This document shows, piece by piece, positions 44,919 through 54,569 of a DNA stretch of 64,000 nt; positions within the stretch are counted from its first letter, which is position 1, and every line of letters starts with the position of its first letter. This DNA is from Deltaproteobacteria bacterium (GTDB taxonomy: Bacteria > Myxococcota_A > UBA9160 > SZUA-336): the NCBI GenBank assembly GCA_029261895.1, contig JAJDAK010000074.1:1-64000 (forward strand), in the 5' to 3' direction. The position numbers were made by a program, and so were the translations under genes. The notes beneath the pieces were generated by a model. The model was not told where the DNA came from. It saw nothing but the letters and a program-made list of their open reading frames with translations, and made no database searches.

Positions 44919-46568
44919 GTGCGTGACTGTGAAGCGATCGTGGTTGGCTCAGGATCCGGCGGCCTGACCGCGGCGCTAGCACTCGCAAACGCCGGAGTTC
45001 GCGTTGTCGTGTTCGAGCAGAATGCGATTGCAGGCGGTTACAGTCAGTCCTTCTCTCTTGATGGTTTCAGCTTTAGTCCGGGCGTCCACTACATCGGGCA
45101 GCTCCAGCCCGGAGGTCGCCTTCGGGAAATCTATGAAGGACTTGGCATCGCAAACGATCTCACGTTCCTCGAACTCAACCCCGATGGCTATGACCGCGTC
45201 GTGATTGGCGATGAGCGATTCGATATCCCGAAGGGTCGGGATCACTTCGCCGAGCGTCTCAAACAACGGTTTCCATCCGAAGCGGATGGCATCGACTTCT
45301 ACATGCGGACGGTCTCGCGAATGTCGGCTGAATTGCAATGGTGTACCCCGCCGCAAAGTATTCGGGAGATGCTCACGTTACCCATGCGCGCACGCACCAT
45401 CCTGCGCTACGGGCTTCGGCCGCTCAATCGATTCCTCGATCGCTGCACGCGCGATCCGCTGCTTCGCGCCATTCTGTCGATTCAAGCGGGTGATCATGGG
45501 ATGGCACCGGGAGATGCACCCACTGCCCTACACGCGGGTTTGCAGGACTACTACTTCGACGGTGCCTGTTATCCACGCGGTGGTGGACACGCCATTGCCG
45601 ATGCTCTGGTAAAGCAAATCGAATCCAAGGGTGGCCGTGTGGTACTCGGTAAGCGAGTTGAGCGCATTCTCATTGAAAACAGCCGCGCGATCGGCGTCCG
45701 CTTAGGCGATGGCACAGAGGTGCGAGCAGACATTGTCATCTCCAATGCCGATCCCGGTGTCACTTGGGGTCAACTCATTGAGTCAAAGCATCAAAGTACG
45801 CAACTTCGAAAGCACGTTGCGCGCTTACGATATTCCTTATCAACCCTTAGTCTCTTCGTCGCTGTCGATATGGATCTCCGTGCGGCCGGTCTTGATTCCG
45901 GAAATATTTGGTACAGCCGCACACCCGACATTGATGCGGCTTATCGTATGGCCGAGATGAGGGATCTATCCAATCTTAAACACTTTCCTGGACTGTTCTT
46001 CAACGTCAGTACACTCAAAGACCCTTCGTTAAGAAACGACGGACTTCATACGGTCGAGATCATGGCTCTCGCATCCTACAGATCTTTTGCGGCGTGGGAA
46101 GGTTCCCAACCGGGGAGACGACCCAAGTCCTACGATTGGCTCAAAGACAACCTCGAATACAAGATGCTGCAGGAAGTCGACTGTTTTGTGCCGGGATTCA
46201 GCGATCGGGTTGTTTTCAAGAAGTTCGCGACGCCGCTAACGAATATGCACTACGTAAACGCAACCGAAGGAGCGATCTACGGGACGCGAAAATCATTGCG
46301 CAACCTAGGACCCTTCAGTTTCCCAATACGTACCAACATTCACGGGCTTTATCAGTGCGGGGCCAGCACCTTTGCACCGGGCATCAACGGTGTCACCCGC
46401 TCGGGCCTTTCCGCTGCCGCGGCGGCGCTTGACTGTGACGAAGACGATTTACTCCGCAGCAGAGGCCAAACTTTGAAGATCCTTCCCGCGGATGATCCGG
46501 CTTCTTGGCCGATCGAACTGCAACCGCGTGGGATCGATCAGGATCGCGAATTGTGCAGCGGAACCTAA
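44919..46568 (+). CDS. FAD-dependent oxidoreductase of the CrtI/CrtISO/retinol-saturase type
   Basis: 549 residues, GTG start with AAGGAG seven bases upstream. N-terminal dinucleotide-binding motif AIVVGSGSGGLTAALALANAG, then VVVFEQNAIAGGYSQSF. The C-terminal FAD signature is LYQCGASTFAPGINGVTRSG. The family desaturates, isomerises or reduces polyenes (carotenoids, retinol) or lipids. There are no carotenoid genes nearby, so the substrate is unknown. First gene of a three-gene operon with the 46599 and 47084 genes. Confidence 0.88.
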   Translation: MRDCEAIVVGSGSGGLTAALALANAGVRVVVFEQNAIAGGYSQSFSLDGFSFSPGVHYIGQLQPGGRLREIYEGLGIANDLTFLELNPDGYDRVVIGDERFDIPKGRDHFAERLKQRFPSEADGIDFYMRTVSRMSAELQWCTPPQSIREMLTLPMRARTILRYGLRPLNRFLDRCTRDPLLRAILSIQAGDHGMAPGDAPTALHAGLQDYYFDGACYPRGGGHAIADALVKQIESKGGRVVLGKRVERILIENSRAIGVRLGDGTEVRADIVISNADPGVTWGQLIESKHQSTQLRKHVARLRYSLSTLSLFVAVDMDLRAAGLDSGNIWYSRTPDIDAAYRMAEMRDLSNLKHFPGLFFNVSTLKDPSLRNDGLHTVEIMALASYRSFAAWEGSQPGRRPKSYDWLKDNLEYKMLQEVDCFVPGFSDRVVFKKFATPLTNMHYVNATEGAIYGTRKSLRNLGPFSFPIRTNIHGLYQCGASTFAPGINGVTRSGLSAAAAALDCDEDDLLRSRGQTLKILPADDPASWPIELQPRGIDQDRELCSGT

Positions 46569-46598
46569 ACAAACCAAGATGTCTGCATTGGAGAGACG

Positions 46599-47078
46599 AT
46601 GACCCCAACAGGAGATAGACGTGATCGACTTATTCGGGAATCTCGACACGACACGTACAAATCAAAACGCAAACCTTCGGAACCGACGGCGTGCCCAGAA
46701 TGTGGTGCAGTGGTCCGCGAGGGTCGGTGGCAGCGACGTCCCGAATCCTGGAGTGTGCCCGGAGATCGCTGCCCTGCGTGTCAACGCATTGACGACCAGT
46801 ACCCAGCGGGCATTTTGACGCTGACCGGGCAGTTTCAGCAAGATCATCGGGACGAAATCATCGGCCTCGCTCGAAATATTGAAGCGAAGGAATCTCAAGA
46901 CCGCCCACTTAAGCGCATCATGGCCATAGATAATGCGCCCGATTCAATGGTCATCACGACAACAGATCTCCATCTCGTTCGCGAAATTGGAGATGCGCTA
47001 TTTCACGCCTATGCAGGAGAACTCGACTATACCTATACGAAGGAAGGTTCCCTTCTGCGCGTAAACTGGAAACGCTGA
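46599..47078 (+). CDS. BCAM0308-type zinc-ribbon protein
   Basis: 159 residues. Two CxxC pairs (ACPECGAVV and RCPACQRI) form a probable zinc ribbon, followed by a domain with MVITTTDLHLVREIGDALFHAY and YTYTKEGSLLRVNW. This agrees with proteins named after Burkholderia BCAM0308, of unknown function but low-oxygen induced in the type organism as far as I recall. It sits 30 bases after the oxidoreductase and 5 bases before the MBL nuclease. Confidence 0.8.
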   Translation: MTPTGDRRDRLIRESRHDTYKSKRKPSEPTACPECGAVVREGRWQRRPESWSVPGDRCPACQRIDDQYPAGILTLTGQFQQDHRDEIIGLARNIEAKESQDRPLKRIMAIDNAPDSMVITTTDLHLVREIGDALFHAYAGELDYTYTKEGSLLRVNWKR

Positions 47079-47083
47079 CGTAG

Positions 47084-48439
47084 ATGAAAATTCAATTCTT
47101 GGGTGCTGTTGGCACTGTTACAGGTTCGAAGTACGCTGTCTCCACCGAGCAGAGCGAACTGCTCGTTGATTGCGGTCTCTACCAAGGTGTGAAACAGCTT
47201 CGATTGCGAAATAGGAAGCCGCTCCCGATCGAACCGTCACGTTTCGATGCCGTGGTGCTTACGCATGCGCACATTGATCACAGTGGCTACTTGCCAGCGC
47301 TGGTCAGAGATGGCTTTCACGGCCCGATCTATTGCACCCGCCCGACGTTCGAGCTCTGCCAGATTCTCCTGCTCGATTCCGCGAAGCTTCATGAAGAAGA
47401 CGCTGCGTACGCCAATCGAAAAGGCTTTTCGAAGCATCGGCCCGCGTTACCCCTCTATACGCAAGCCGACGCAGAGATCGCATTGCGGCGGTTCGAAGTC
47501 GTCGATTTTTTCGAGAATCTTCAAGTGGGAGACCTCACCGTCAAGTTTCAACCTGCAGGTCACATATTGGGTGCAGCTAGTATTCATGTGTCACATGGCA
47601 GCCGCCGTTTACTTTTCTCCGGTGACCTAGGCCGCTCGAACGATCTCCTCATGAATGCACCCGAACCGCCTGGTAATCCGGATTGGATCGTTATCGAATC
47701 CACTTACGGCAATCGATTGCACGGCACCAAGGACCCGATAGCCGAACTCGCCAGCATCGTTAGTAAAACCGTATCGCGTGGCGGGACTCTTTTGATTCCA
47801 TCCTTCGCTGTCGGGCGCGCGCAGACGCTGCTCTACTGCCTTCATCAAGTATTTGAACAGGGTCTCGCACCAAAAACACCCGTGTTCGTAAACAGCCCCA
47901 TGGCCACAAACGTGACCGCTCTCTACCAACGCTTCGCAAAACACCACCGTCTTTCTGCGGAGCTCTGTCACAATGTTTGCGATGTTGCGACATTCGTCCA
48001 ATCGGTCGATGAGTCAAAGAAACTCGGCACCAACGCGTTCCCCAAGGTGATCATCTCTGCAAGCGGTATGGCGACTGGCGGCCGGGTTCTACACCACCTG
48101 AAACAGCTCGCTCCAGATCACCGCAATACAATCTTGCTTCCCGGGTTTCAAGCGCCCGGTACACGCGGCGAGGCGATCGCGAGCGGTGCAAAGGCCGTAA
48201 AGATCCACGGCAAACACATTCCGATCGAGGCCGAAGTCATTCAGCTGGATATATTTTCAGCACACGCGGATCAATCCGAGCTTTTGGCCTGGCTGGGGCA
48301 GTGTGACCGGCCACCGCGGAGAGTATTCATCACACACGGAAACGAGGTTGCCGCAGACACACTGCGATGCATCGCCGCAGAAAACCTTGGACTCGATACG
48401 TATGTTCCCGAGTACCTCGAGGAAGTGGAACTCAGTTAG
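47084..48439 (+). CDS. MBL-fold/beta-CASP RNA-processing nuclease homologue
   Basis: 451 residues. Metallo-beta-lactamase motifs: HAHIDHSG (metal site), AGHILGAAS, SGDLGR; beta-CASP and C-terminal motifs: ESTYGNR, SFAVGRAQTLLY, SGMATGGRVLHHL, FSAHADQSE and ITHGNE. Matches the archaeal/bacterial CPSF73-like exonuclease family that is often encoded next to stress genes. It probably processes RNA in starved cells. Third gene of the 44919 operon. Confidence 0.92.
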   Translation: MKIQFLGAVGTVTGSKYAVSTEQSELLVDCGLYQGVKQLRLRNRKPLPIEPSRFDAVVLTHAHIDHSGYLPALVRDGFHGPIYCTRPTFELCQILLLDSAKLHEEDAAYANRKGFSKHRPALPLYTQADAEIALRRFEVVDFFENLQVGDLTVKFQPAGHILGAASIHVSHGSRRLLFSGDLGRSNDLLMNAPEPPGNPDWIVIESTYGNRLHGTKDPIAELASIVSKTVSRGGTLLIPSFAVGRAQTLLYCLHQVFEQGLAPKTPVFVNSPMATNVTALYQRFAKHHRLSAELCHNVCDVATFVQSVDESKKLGTNAFPKVIISASGMATGGRVLHHLKQLAPDHRNTILLPGFQAPGTRGEAIASGAKAVKIHGKHIPIEAEVIQLDIFSAHADQSELLAWLGQCDRPPRRVFITHGNEVAADTLRCIAAENLGLDTYVPEYLEEVELS

Positions 48440-48468
48440 GTCACAACCCGTGTACGTCTAACTATGCA

Positions 48469-49104
48469 TCAAATGGATTTACGCTTAGACCACAAGGCTG
48501 CAATTAACGTCGCGAGAACGCTTCCGATGAGCGCGAGCGAAGTATCTTTCTGCGCATCCCAGACATCGCCCTGCGCACCCACGAAGGCGACACCCAAATT
48601 AGGATCAAATATATATGCCGCTGCCCACTCCATAATCTCGTACAACCCGGAAAACGCGTGGACTACGGCTACGGGGAGCAACCAGCGTAACCAAGCACTC
48701 GTGGCAAGTGGCTTTGCCAAGCATTCGCGAATAGGCTGTGTCATTAGTAGACCAAATGCGAAGTGAACAAGGCGATCGAAGTGATTGCGCTCGAACGCGG
48801 GGACCCAGCCCAACATCAGTGTGCTCCATTCCCCCCAAGGCACGCGAGAGTAGGTGTAGTGGCTCCCGATTTCGTGCAACGCCAAAAATGAAAACACAAG
48901 GATCCATCCACTGGCAGAAAGCGGAAGCCGCTGGCGGGCAAACACCAACCACAAGGCGACTGGGATGGAAATCAAATTCTCGAGCAACCAGTCAGCACGG
49001 TCGTACGGCGCAAAGCCGAGCACGGCGCATTGGACAGCATAGATCACGCCGAGCACGATCGGCAGCCGCGACGCTAATCGTGTTGGAGGTGAAATGACTT
49101 TCAT
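48469..49104 (-). CDS. DUF2238/YjdF-type membrane protein
   Basis: 211 residues from ATG 49104, about six spans. Family marks: LALHEIGSHYTYSRVPWG, RNHFDRLVHFAFGLL, AVVHAFSGLYEIMEWAAAY and GAQGDVWDAQKDT. Function unknown. It has its own sigma-54 promoter, whose predicted start lies only about three bases before this ATG, so either the messenger is nearly leaderless or translation begins further in. The gene is convergent with the MBL nuclease gene. Confidence 0.85.
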   Translation of the reverse strand: MKVISPPTRLASRLPIVLGVIYAVQCAVLGFAPYDRADWLLENLISIPVALWLVFARQRLPLSASGWILVFSFLALHEIGSHYTYSRVPWGEWSTLMLGWVPAFERNHFDRLVHFAFGLLMTQPIRECLAKPLATSAWLRWLLPVAVVHAFSGLYEIMEWAAAYIFDPNLGVAFVGAQGDVWDAQKDTSLALIGSVLATLIAALWSKRKSI

Positions 49105-49117
49105 ACTTCGACAATCG

Positions 49118-49133
49118 AGCAAGTCTTATGCCA
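49118..49133 (-). promoter_or_regulatory. Sigma-54 promoter for the YjdF-type gene
   Basis: Minus strand TGGCATAAGACTTGCT: perfect TGGCAT, N4, TTGCT with GG-N10-GC. It is the rightmost sigma-54 site found. Confidence 0.72.
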
Positions 49134-49210
49134 ACATCAATAGAAATCCACACGATTGACGGTGAAAATCAAGGGTCAACCGAACCCGGATATTCAGGGA
49201 GGAAAGCGTT

Positions 49211-49645
49211 TTGCGAGCACTCATATTGGCGATGATCATGACGCATTTTTGCGCCTGCCAAGGCGGATTTCTTCGAAACGTTCGAAGCGCGACCTATCCA
49301 CCGAGCTTTCACTACATCACAAAGGAGGAGGTTCATACGACAATGGGACAGCTCGCTGTTGAAATTCAATCGCTTGACCAAGCAATGCAAAAGGTTCAAT
49401 CAACGGATACCGACGATCGCGAGACTGTGATCGAAATTCTAAAGCGCTTAAAAACTCTCGCGCACGACCTAAAGACAGGGACCCGATCCAATCATCCGCG
49501 CATCGACTTCTATGCACCGATCTTACAAAGCAATATTCAATCGGCGTTATCAGCGGTCGAGCTCAACCCGCCTAACTACTATGAAGCGGGAGTTTTAGCC
49601 GGCTCGTGCACGATGTGCCACGAGGTTCGTCATATCGTAAGGTGA
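49211..49645 (+). CDS. Cytochrome c'/c556-like lipoprotein with C-terminal haem
   Basis: 144 residues, TTG start with GGGAGGAAAG before it. The signal sequence ends in a lipobox-like FCAC. The rest is helical, and the only haem motif, CTMCH, is 10 residues from the C-terminus, as in four-helix-bundle cytochromes c' and c556. The sequence between (HTTMGQLAVEIQSLDQAM, LKTLAHDLKTGTR) fits that fold. It may bind NO/O2 or transfer electrons; it precedes the copper ATPase on the same strand. Confidence 0.75.
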   Translation: MRALILAMIMTHFCACQGGFLRNVRSATYPPSFHYITKEEVHTTMGQLAVEIQSLDQAMQKVQSTDTDDRETVIEILKRLKTLAHDLKTGTRSNHPRIDFYAPILQSNIQSALSAVELNPPNYYEAGVLAGSCTMCHEVRHIVR

Positions 49646-49744
49646 ACTTATCGCAGCCGGGATTGTCACGAGCCCATCTGAAATACGGGCGCATCTGGGC
49701 ACCAGGCCGAATCAATGGTCCCATTTCGAAAGGTTGAGTCAGCC

Positions 49745-51892
49745 ATGCAAGTCACTTTTTCCGGTGCGCCCCTTTACACCTGTCCAATGCACCCCGAGGT
49801 CGAGCAAGCCGAGCCGGGAAGCTGTCCGATCTGTGGCATGGTTCTAGAACTAGCCGTTACAAGCTCGGCCTCGGCTGGCGAAACCGAAAACGCCGAGCTT
49901 CGCGATATGTCACGACGCTTTTGGCTTGCGGCATTCTTCACGCTACCGCTCATCATCGTGTCCATGGGGGACCTGCTTCCGGGACGCCCCATCTCGGGTC
50001 TCTTCTCCGCGCGCGCGCGTGTGCTGCTCGAACTCGCTTTGGCTACACCTGTATGTGTTTGGTCAGCATGGCCATTCTACGTCCGCGCCGTGCTCTCCGT
50101 CGCGAACCGAAGTCTAAACATGTTCACGTTGATCGGCCTCGGCGTCAGTGTTGCTTACACCTACAGCCTAGCCGCCGCGCTCGCACCTGAGATCTTTCCC
50201 ATTTCGTTTCGCGGTGAGGCGGGTGGAGTGGCTGTCTACTTCGAAGCCGCAGGTACCATCGTAACGTTGATCTTGCTGGGCCAAGTTTTGGAGCTGCGAG
50301 CTCGCTCACAAACGAACGCCGCCATCAAGCAGCTTCTCGGCATGGCCGCCAAGTCGGCACGCAGAATCCAGGATGATGGAACCGAAGAGGACGTCCCATT
50401 GGATCATGTCCAAGTCGGTGATCATCTACGCGTCCGCCCCGGCGAGAAGGTTCCCGTCGACGGCATCGTTCTCGAGGGCACCAGCAGCGTGGACGAATCG
50501 ATGGTGACTGGCGAGCCCATGCCCGTGCAAAAGGAATCCGGCGACCAAGTGGTGGGGGCGACCATCAACGGAATCGGTGGCCTGGTGATGCGCGCCGAGA
50601 AGGTCGGTGCAGATACGCTCCTCTCACGGATCGTGACCATGGTTGCCGAGGCACAGCGCAGCCGCGCGCCCATCCAAAAGCTTACCGACATCGTCGCCGG
50701 GTACTTCGTTCCGGCCGTCCTTGCCATTGCTGTCATGACCTTCGTCGTCTGGTCCTGGGTCGGCCCGGAGCCACGCATGGCTCACGCTCTCATCAATGCT
50801 GTGGCTGTATTGATCATCGCATGCCCGTGTGCACTCGGCCTCGCAACGCCAATGTCCATTATGGTTGCGACCGGAAAAGGTGCCACCATCGGTATTCTCT
50901 TCCGCAACGCCGAGGCAATCGAGATCATGCGCAAAGTCGACACGCTCGTCGTTGATAAAACCGGCACGCTGACAGAGGGCCGCCCCAAGCTGGTTTCCCT
51001 GGTTCCCGCTCATGGCCGGCACGACGACGAATTGCTGCTGCTCGCAGCGAGCCTCGAACGCGGCAGCGAGCATCCACTGGCCGCTGCCATCGTCAACGGT
51101 GCCGAAGAAAAGAACGTCGCACTTGCCGACGTTCAGAACTTTGCATCGATCACCGGGAAGGGTGTAAAGGGCCGCGTTCAGAATCGCGACGTCGCACTTG
51201 GCAACCGCGCATTGCTAAACGAGCTTGGTGTCGATCCCGGACCTCTTGCCGAACGCGCTGAAGCCCTACGCGCCGATGGCCAGACGGTCATGTTCGTCGT
51301 CGTGGATGGAGCACTTGCGGGACTCGTCGGTGTCGCAGACCCCATCAAGGAGAGCACGCCCGAGGCAATTAGAAACCTGCACGCTGAGGGAATTCGTATC
51401 GTCATGCTAACCGGAGACAGCCGGACCACTGCTCACGCGGTCGCAGCGAAGCTCGGTATCGAAGACGTCATTGCGGAAATGCTTCCCGACCAGAAGGTAG
51501 AGATCGTGAAAGACCTGCAGACCGAAGGGCATATCGTCGCAATGGCGGGTGACGGAATAAACGACGCCCCTGCTTTGGCTCAGGCACAGGTTGGCATCGC
51601 GATGGGAACCGGAACAGACGTGGCCATGGAAAGCGCCGCCGTCACGTTGGTAAAAGGTGACTTGCGCGCAATTGCGCGCGCCCGTCGCCTCTCTCGAAGC
51701 ACCATGGCGAATATTAAGCAGAATCTCTTCTTTGCTTTCATCTACAACGCTGCAGGTGTTCCGATCGCCGCGGGCGTCCTCTACCCGGTTTTCGGCCTGC
51801 TCCTGAGTCCGATCATCGCCGCCGCCGCCATGAGCGCGAGCTCGATCTCGGTCATTGGAAACGCCCTGCGTCTCCGAGGAGCCAAAGTGTGA
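49745..51892 (+). CDS. Cu+-exporting P1B-type ATPase with N-terminal HMBD
   Basis: 715 residues from ATG 49745 (an in-frame ATG at 49715 would add 10). In place of HMA domains it begins with a heavy-metal-binding domain ([18 protein letters not shown] then PICGM). Six to eight spans, actuator TGEP, the copper site [10 protein letters not shown] in TM6, [15 protein letters not shown] and [11 protein letters not shown]. It pumps Cu+ (or Ag+) from the cytoplasm. The stop overlaps the next gene's GTG by four bases. Begins the copper block. Confidence 0.95.
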   Translation: MQVTFSGAPLYTCPMHPEVEQAEPGSCPICGMVLELAVTSSASAGETENAELRDMSRRFWLAAFFTLPLIIVSMGDLLPGRPISGLFSARARVLLELALATPVCVWSAWPFYVRAVLSVANRSLNMFTLIGLGVSVAYTYSLAAALAPEIFPISFRGEAGGVAVYFEAAGTIVTLILLGQVLELRARSQTNAAIKQLLGMAAKSARRIQDDGTEEDVPLDHVQVGDHLRVRPGEKVPVDGIVLEGTSSVDESMVTGEPMPVQKESGDQVVGATINGIGGLVMRAEKVGADTLLSRIVTMVAEAQRSRAPIQKLTDIVAGYFVPAVLAIAVMTFVVWSWVGPEPRMAHALINAVAVLIIACPCALGLATPMSIMVATGKGATIGILFRNAEAIEIMRKVDTLVVDKTGTLTEGRPKLVSLVPAHGRHDDELLLLAASLERGSEHPLAAAIVNGAEEKNVALADVQNFASITGKGVKGRVQNRDVALGNRALLNELGVDPGPLAERAEALRADGQTVMFVVVDGALAGLVGVADPIKESTPEAIRNLHAEGIRIVMLTGDSRTTAHAVAAKLGIEDVIAEMLPDQKVEIVKDLQTEGHIVAMAGDGINDAPALAQAQVGIAMGTGTDVAMESAAVTLVKGDLRAIARARRLSRSTMANIKQNLFFAFIYNAAGVPIAAGVLYPVFGLLLSPIIAAAAMSASSISVIGNALRLRGAKV

Positions 51893-52596
51893 GAGAGAAA
51901 TCAGAGAATCCGTTAGAGGGAATCGGTTGGGCTACAGTTCCTTCCGATGACCGCGCACGGATCGAGCGTATCGACACCGAGCTCGAATGTGGCTTTGCGG
52001 CACTTCGAGATGTAGAACCGGCGGTATCGTTTTTCGGGTCCGCGCGTTCTGCAGAATCTTCCCCGGAATATGCGCTCGCCCAGACCGTCGCTCGTGCTGT
52101 CTCCGCTGCGGGCTTCAACGTAATTACAGGCGGCGGCCCGGGCGTGATGGAAGCTGCGAATCGCGGTTGCCGTGAAGCCGGAGGCATCTCCATCGGCCTG
52201 AACATCGAACTTCCTTCCGAACAGCATACGAACCCCTACGTCGATGTCTCCTGTGATTTCCGATACTTCTTCGTGCGCAAGCTCATGTTCGTAAAGTACT
52301 CGTGCGCGTTCCTGATCTTTCCCGGCGGTTTTGGGACAGTAAACGAGACCTTCGAGGCACTAACACTCATACAAACACACAAGATCCCTCATTTCCCCGT
52401 GCTTCTGTTTGGTGGTGATTTCTGGCGTGGCCTCGACGACCAACTAAATGAGCTCGCGGTTCGCGGTATGATCACCGCCGAGGACCGGGGCCAGATCCTC
52501 CACGTATACGACGCTGCCATGGCGGTCTCGATTCTCCGCAATTGTCACGAGGGGCTCTGCGCAGACCTCCACAAACCGCCATTACAAAGACGATAA
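51889..52596 (+). CDS. LOG-family protein (TIGR00730)
   Basis: 235 residues, GTG start overlapping the ATPase stop, with GAGGAG upstream. Rossmann-like fold with FFGSARS, the [13 protein letters not shown] nucleotide loop and PGGFGTVNE, the LOG motif pair. LOG proteins cleave nucleotide 5'-monophosphates (cytokinin riboside phosphates or AMP) to the base. Its role beside a copper pump is unclear, though the coupled arrangement indicates co-expression. Confidence 0.9.
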   Translation: MREKSENPLEGIGWATVPSDDRARIERIDTELECGFAALRDVEPAVSFFGSARSAESSPEYALAQTVARAVSAAGFNVITGGGPGVMEAANRGCREAGGISIGLNIELPSEQHTNPYVDVSCDFRYFFVRKLMFVKYSCAFLIFPGGFGTVNETFEALTLIQTHKIPHFPVLLFGGDFWRGLDDQLNELAVRGMITAEDRGQILHVYDAAMAVSILRNCHEGLCADLHKPPLQRR

Positions 52597-52606
52597 ATCA
52601 TACGGC

Positions 52607-53452
52607 TCACGCGTTTACGTACTGATCGGGTGCTTCCACAAAACGTTCTTTGCAGCGGGCTGAGCAAAAGACGTATTTTGAATCGCTGCGTTCCCACGTA
52701 TGCACGGCTGTCCACTCGTCGATGCGCATACCACACACCGGGTCTCTTACCCACGAGTGGTCCTCTGATTTTCGATCTCGAAGCTTACCGTCCTCGAGCC
52801 AGAGAATACGGTCGGCGATCTCTTCTACGCGTGGATCATGCGTCACGAGCACCACGGAACGGTTCTCGTCCCTCGTAATATCGAAGAGAATCATCATCAC
52901 TTCCTGTCCCGTTCGGGAATCCAGATTACCGGTTGGCTCATCCGCCAGGATCAAGGGTGGCTCGTTGATCAGCGCACGAGCAATTGCAACTCGCTGCTTC
53001 TCACCACCCGAAAGCGTCTTTGGAAGCGAGTCCCGTCGCTCCCTCAGGTTCAGACGCTCGATCAACTCTCGCGCCCGTGGCCGTGCGGCGGCGATTCCTC
53101 CCGGTATCAACTGTGCGGGGAAGAGAATATTCTCCTCTACTGTCAGCGCCTCCATAAGATTGAACGATTGGAAGACGAAGCCGACCAAGCGTGCGCGCAC
53201 ATCCGGAAGCTCGGCCTCCTTCATCACCGTAATCTCCGTCCCGGCAACTTCGATTCGGCCTTGGGTTGGACGCAAGAGACCCCCCAACATCGAGAGCAGT
53301 GTCGTCTTACCCGAGCCCGATGGCCCCATGATCAGCACCAGCTCGCCGTAACCGATTTTGAGAGACACGCCGTCCACGGCGCGCACCTGCGTGTGGCCAG
53401 TCCCGAAGTGTTTCGATACGCCATCGGCTCGGATCAGCTTCGAACTTGCCAT
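52607..53452 (-). CDS. ABC transporter ATPase with C-terminal YHS metal-binding domain
   Basis: 281 residues. Residues 1-230 are a LolD/MacB-type ATPase: Walker A GPSGSGKTT, Q-loop FVFQSFNLMEAL, signature LSGGEKQR, Walker B LILADEPTGNLDS, switch VTHD. The last ~45 residues are a YHS domain (RDPVCGMRID...YVFCSARCKERF), usually a metal-binding or sensing module. The fusion suggests export of a metal complex or metal control of the ATPase. Last gene of the operon with the two permeases (54565, 55703). Confidence 0.92.
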   Translation of the reverse strand: MASSKLIRADGVSKHFGTGHTQVRAVDGVSLKIGYGELVLIMGPSGSGKTTLLSMLGGLLRPTQGRIEVAGTEITVMKEAELPDVRARLVGFVFQSFNLMEALTVEENILFPAQLIPGGIAAARPRARELIERLNLRERRDSLPKTLSGGEKQRVAIARALINEPPLILADEPTGNLDSRTGQEVMMILFDITRDENRSVVLVTHDPRVEEIADRILWLEDGKLRDRKSEDHSWVRDPVCGMRIDEWTAVHTWERSDSKYVFCSARCKERFVEAPDQYVNA

Positions 53453-53455
53453 CGT

Positions 53456-54565
53456 CTATCCTTGGAATGCGGTTAACGGATCTACCTGATTCACCATATA
53501 TGCCGGCACCATCGCCGCGATGACCGCCACCACGAGTGCAACCGCGCCCATGCGCAGCAGGGAGCCTGTAGATACCAGAAGCGTAACTTCGGGAACGAAG
53601 AGCGAGATCATCGGCGCTACACCTAAGGCAAGTGCCAACGCCACCGCGTACCCCGCCGTGGTGATGAGGACGGTCTGAAGCACCACACTGAAGTAGATCG
53701 ATCGATTCGTCACGCCGAGCGCTTTAGCGATCGCTAGCTCACGTCGGCGTCGGGACACCTGCACCAATGCCGTAAACGCGATGATAGCAACCGCCAAGGC
53801 AGAGCCAATTACGCGCATGAAAGCGACTACGTCGACACCCATTCTCATAGCCATGTTGAAATCGTTCCTGACGAATTCTGGGTGGGGAAGTGCCGACACC
53901 TTCTCCACTTCTGCTTCGATTCTTCTGGCCATCGCCGCCGCATCGCTCCCCGGTTCGAGATCCACGAGCCCGTAACTTACGGTGCCGCCCGCCGATAGAA
54001 TATTCACAAGGTCTCCGAACGAGACGAAGGCTACCGAATTCGCCATGGAGAACGTGCCGAGCGAAAGGCCGACCACAGTGAACTTCTTATCTGCAACGGA
54101 GACGCTGCTGCCGAGCCCAGCTCCCGACGACTCGGCGAAAAGCGCGGGGATAACGATCTCGCCGGGGCCGGGAGACGCCGAGCCAGATTTCATCGCCCAC
54201 GGCCCGGCTCGCTTATCGCCTTCCACTAATCCCACAACATAGGTGAACCAATCCCGATCCCCGGCCCGCACCATCGTGTTCACGTAGAGGATCGATGTGA
54301 CTTTCTCCACGCCATCCATTTCCACCACCGCATCCAGCTTCCAGTCCCAGACGAAGGAGCTCGCCATGTGCATATTCGAGACGCCATGCTGCATCACCCA
54401 GATATCAGGTTCCATGTGCTCGATGTAAGCCACGATCTGCTTCGATTCACCCAGGAACACCGCCTCGAGGAACAGCACAAACAGGAAGGCCCCAGCCACC
54501 CCACCCGCACTGGCGAGCGTGCTAGCGATCTGGGTTCCGAGCGATTTGAGAGTCCATCGCATCAC
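53456..54565 (-). CDS. ABC transporter permease (FtsX/MacB-type)
   Basis: 369 residues, GTG start about 7 bases after GGAGGA. One N-terminal span, a large periplasmic MacB-like domain and three C-terminal spans; the cytoplasmic coupling segment RRRRELAIAKALGVTNR is typical. With the permease at 55703 and the YHS-ATPase it forms a three-gene exporter. Substrate not readable; context suggests metal or envelope stress. Confidence 0.88.
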   Translation of the reverse strand: MMRWTLKSLGTQIASTLASAGGVAGAFLFVLFLEAVFLGESKQIVAYIEHMEPDIWVMQHGVSNMHMASSFVWDWKLDAVVEMDGVEKVTSILYVNTMVRAGDRDWFTYVVGLVEGDKRAGPWAMKSGSASPGPGEIVIPALFAESSGAGLGSSVSVADKKFTVVGLSLGTFSMANSVAFVSFGDLVNILSAGGTVSYGLVDLEPGSDAAAMARRIEAEVEKVSALPHPEFVRNDFNMAMRMGVDVVAFMRVIGSALAVAIIAFTALVQVSRRRRELAIAKALGVTNRSIYFSVVLQTVLITTAGYAVALALALGVAPMISLFVPEVTLLVSTGSLLRMGAVALVVAVIAAMVPAYMVNQVDPLTAFQG

Positions 54566-54569
54566 GGCC

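Noticed and set aside
49655..49680. GG-N10-GC match before the copper ATPase
   Set aside because: Neither -24 (GGGATT) nor -12 (GAGC) resembles the consensus; the copper block seems not to use sigma-54.
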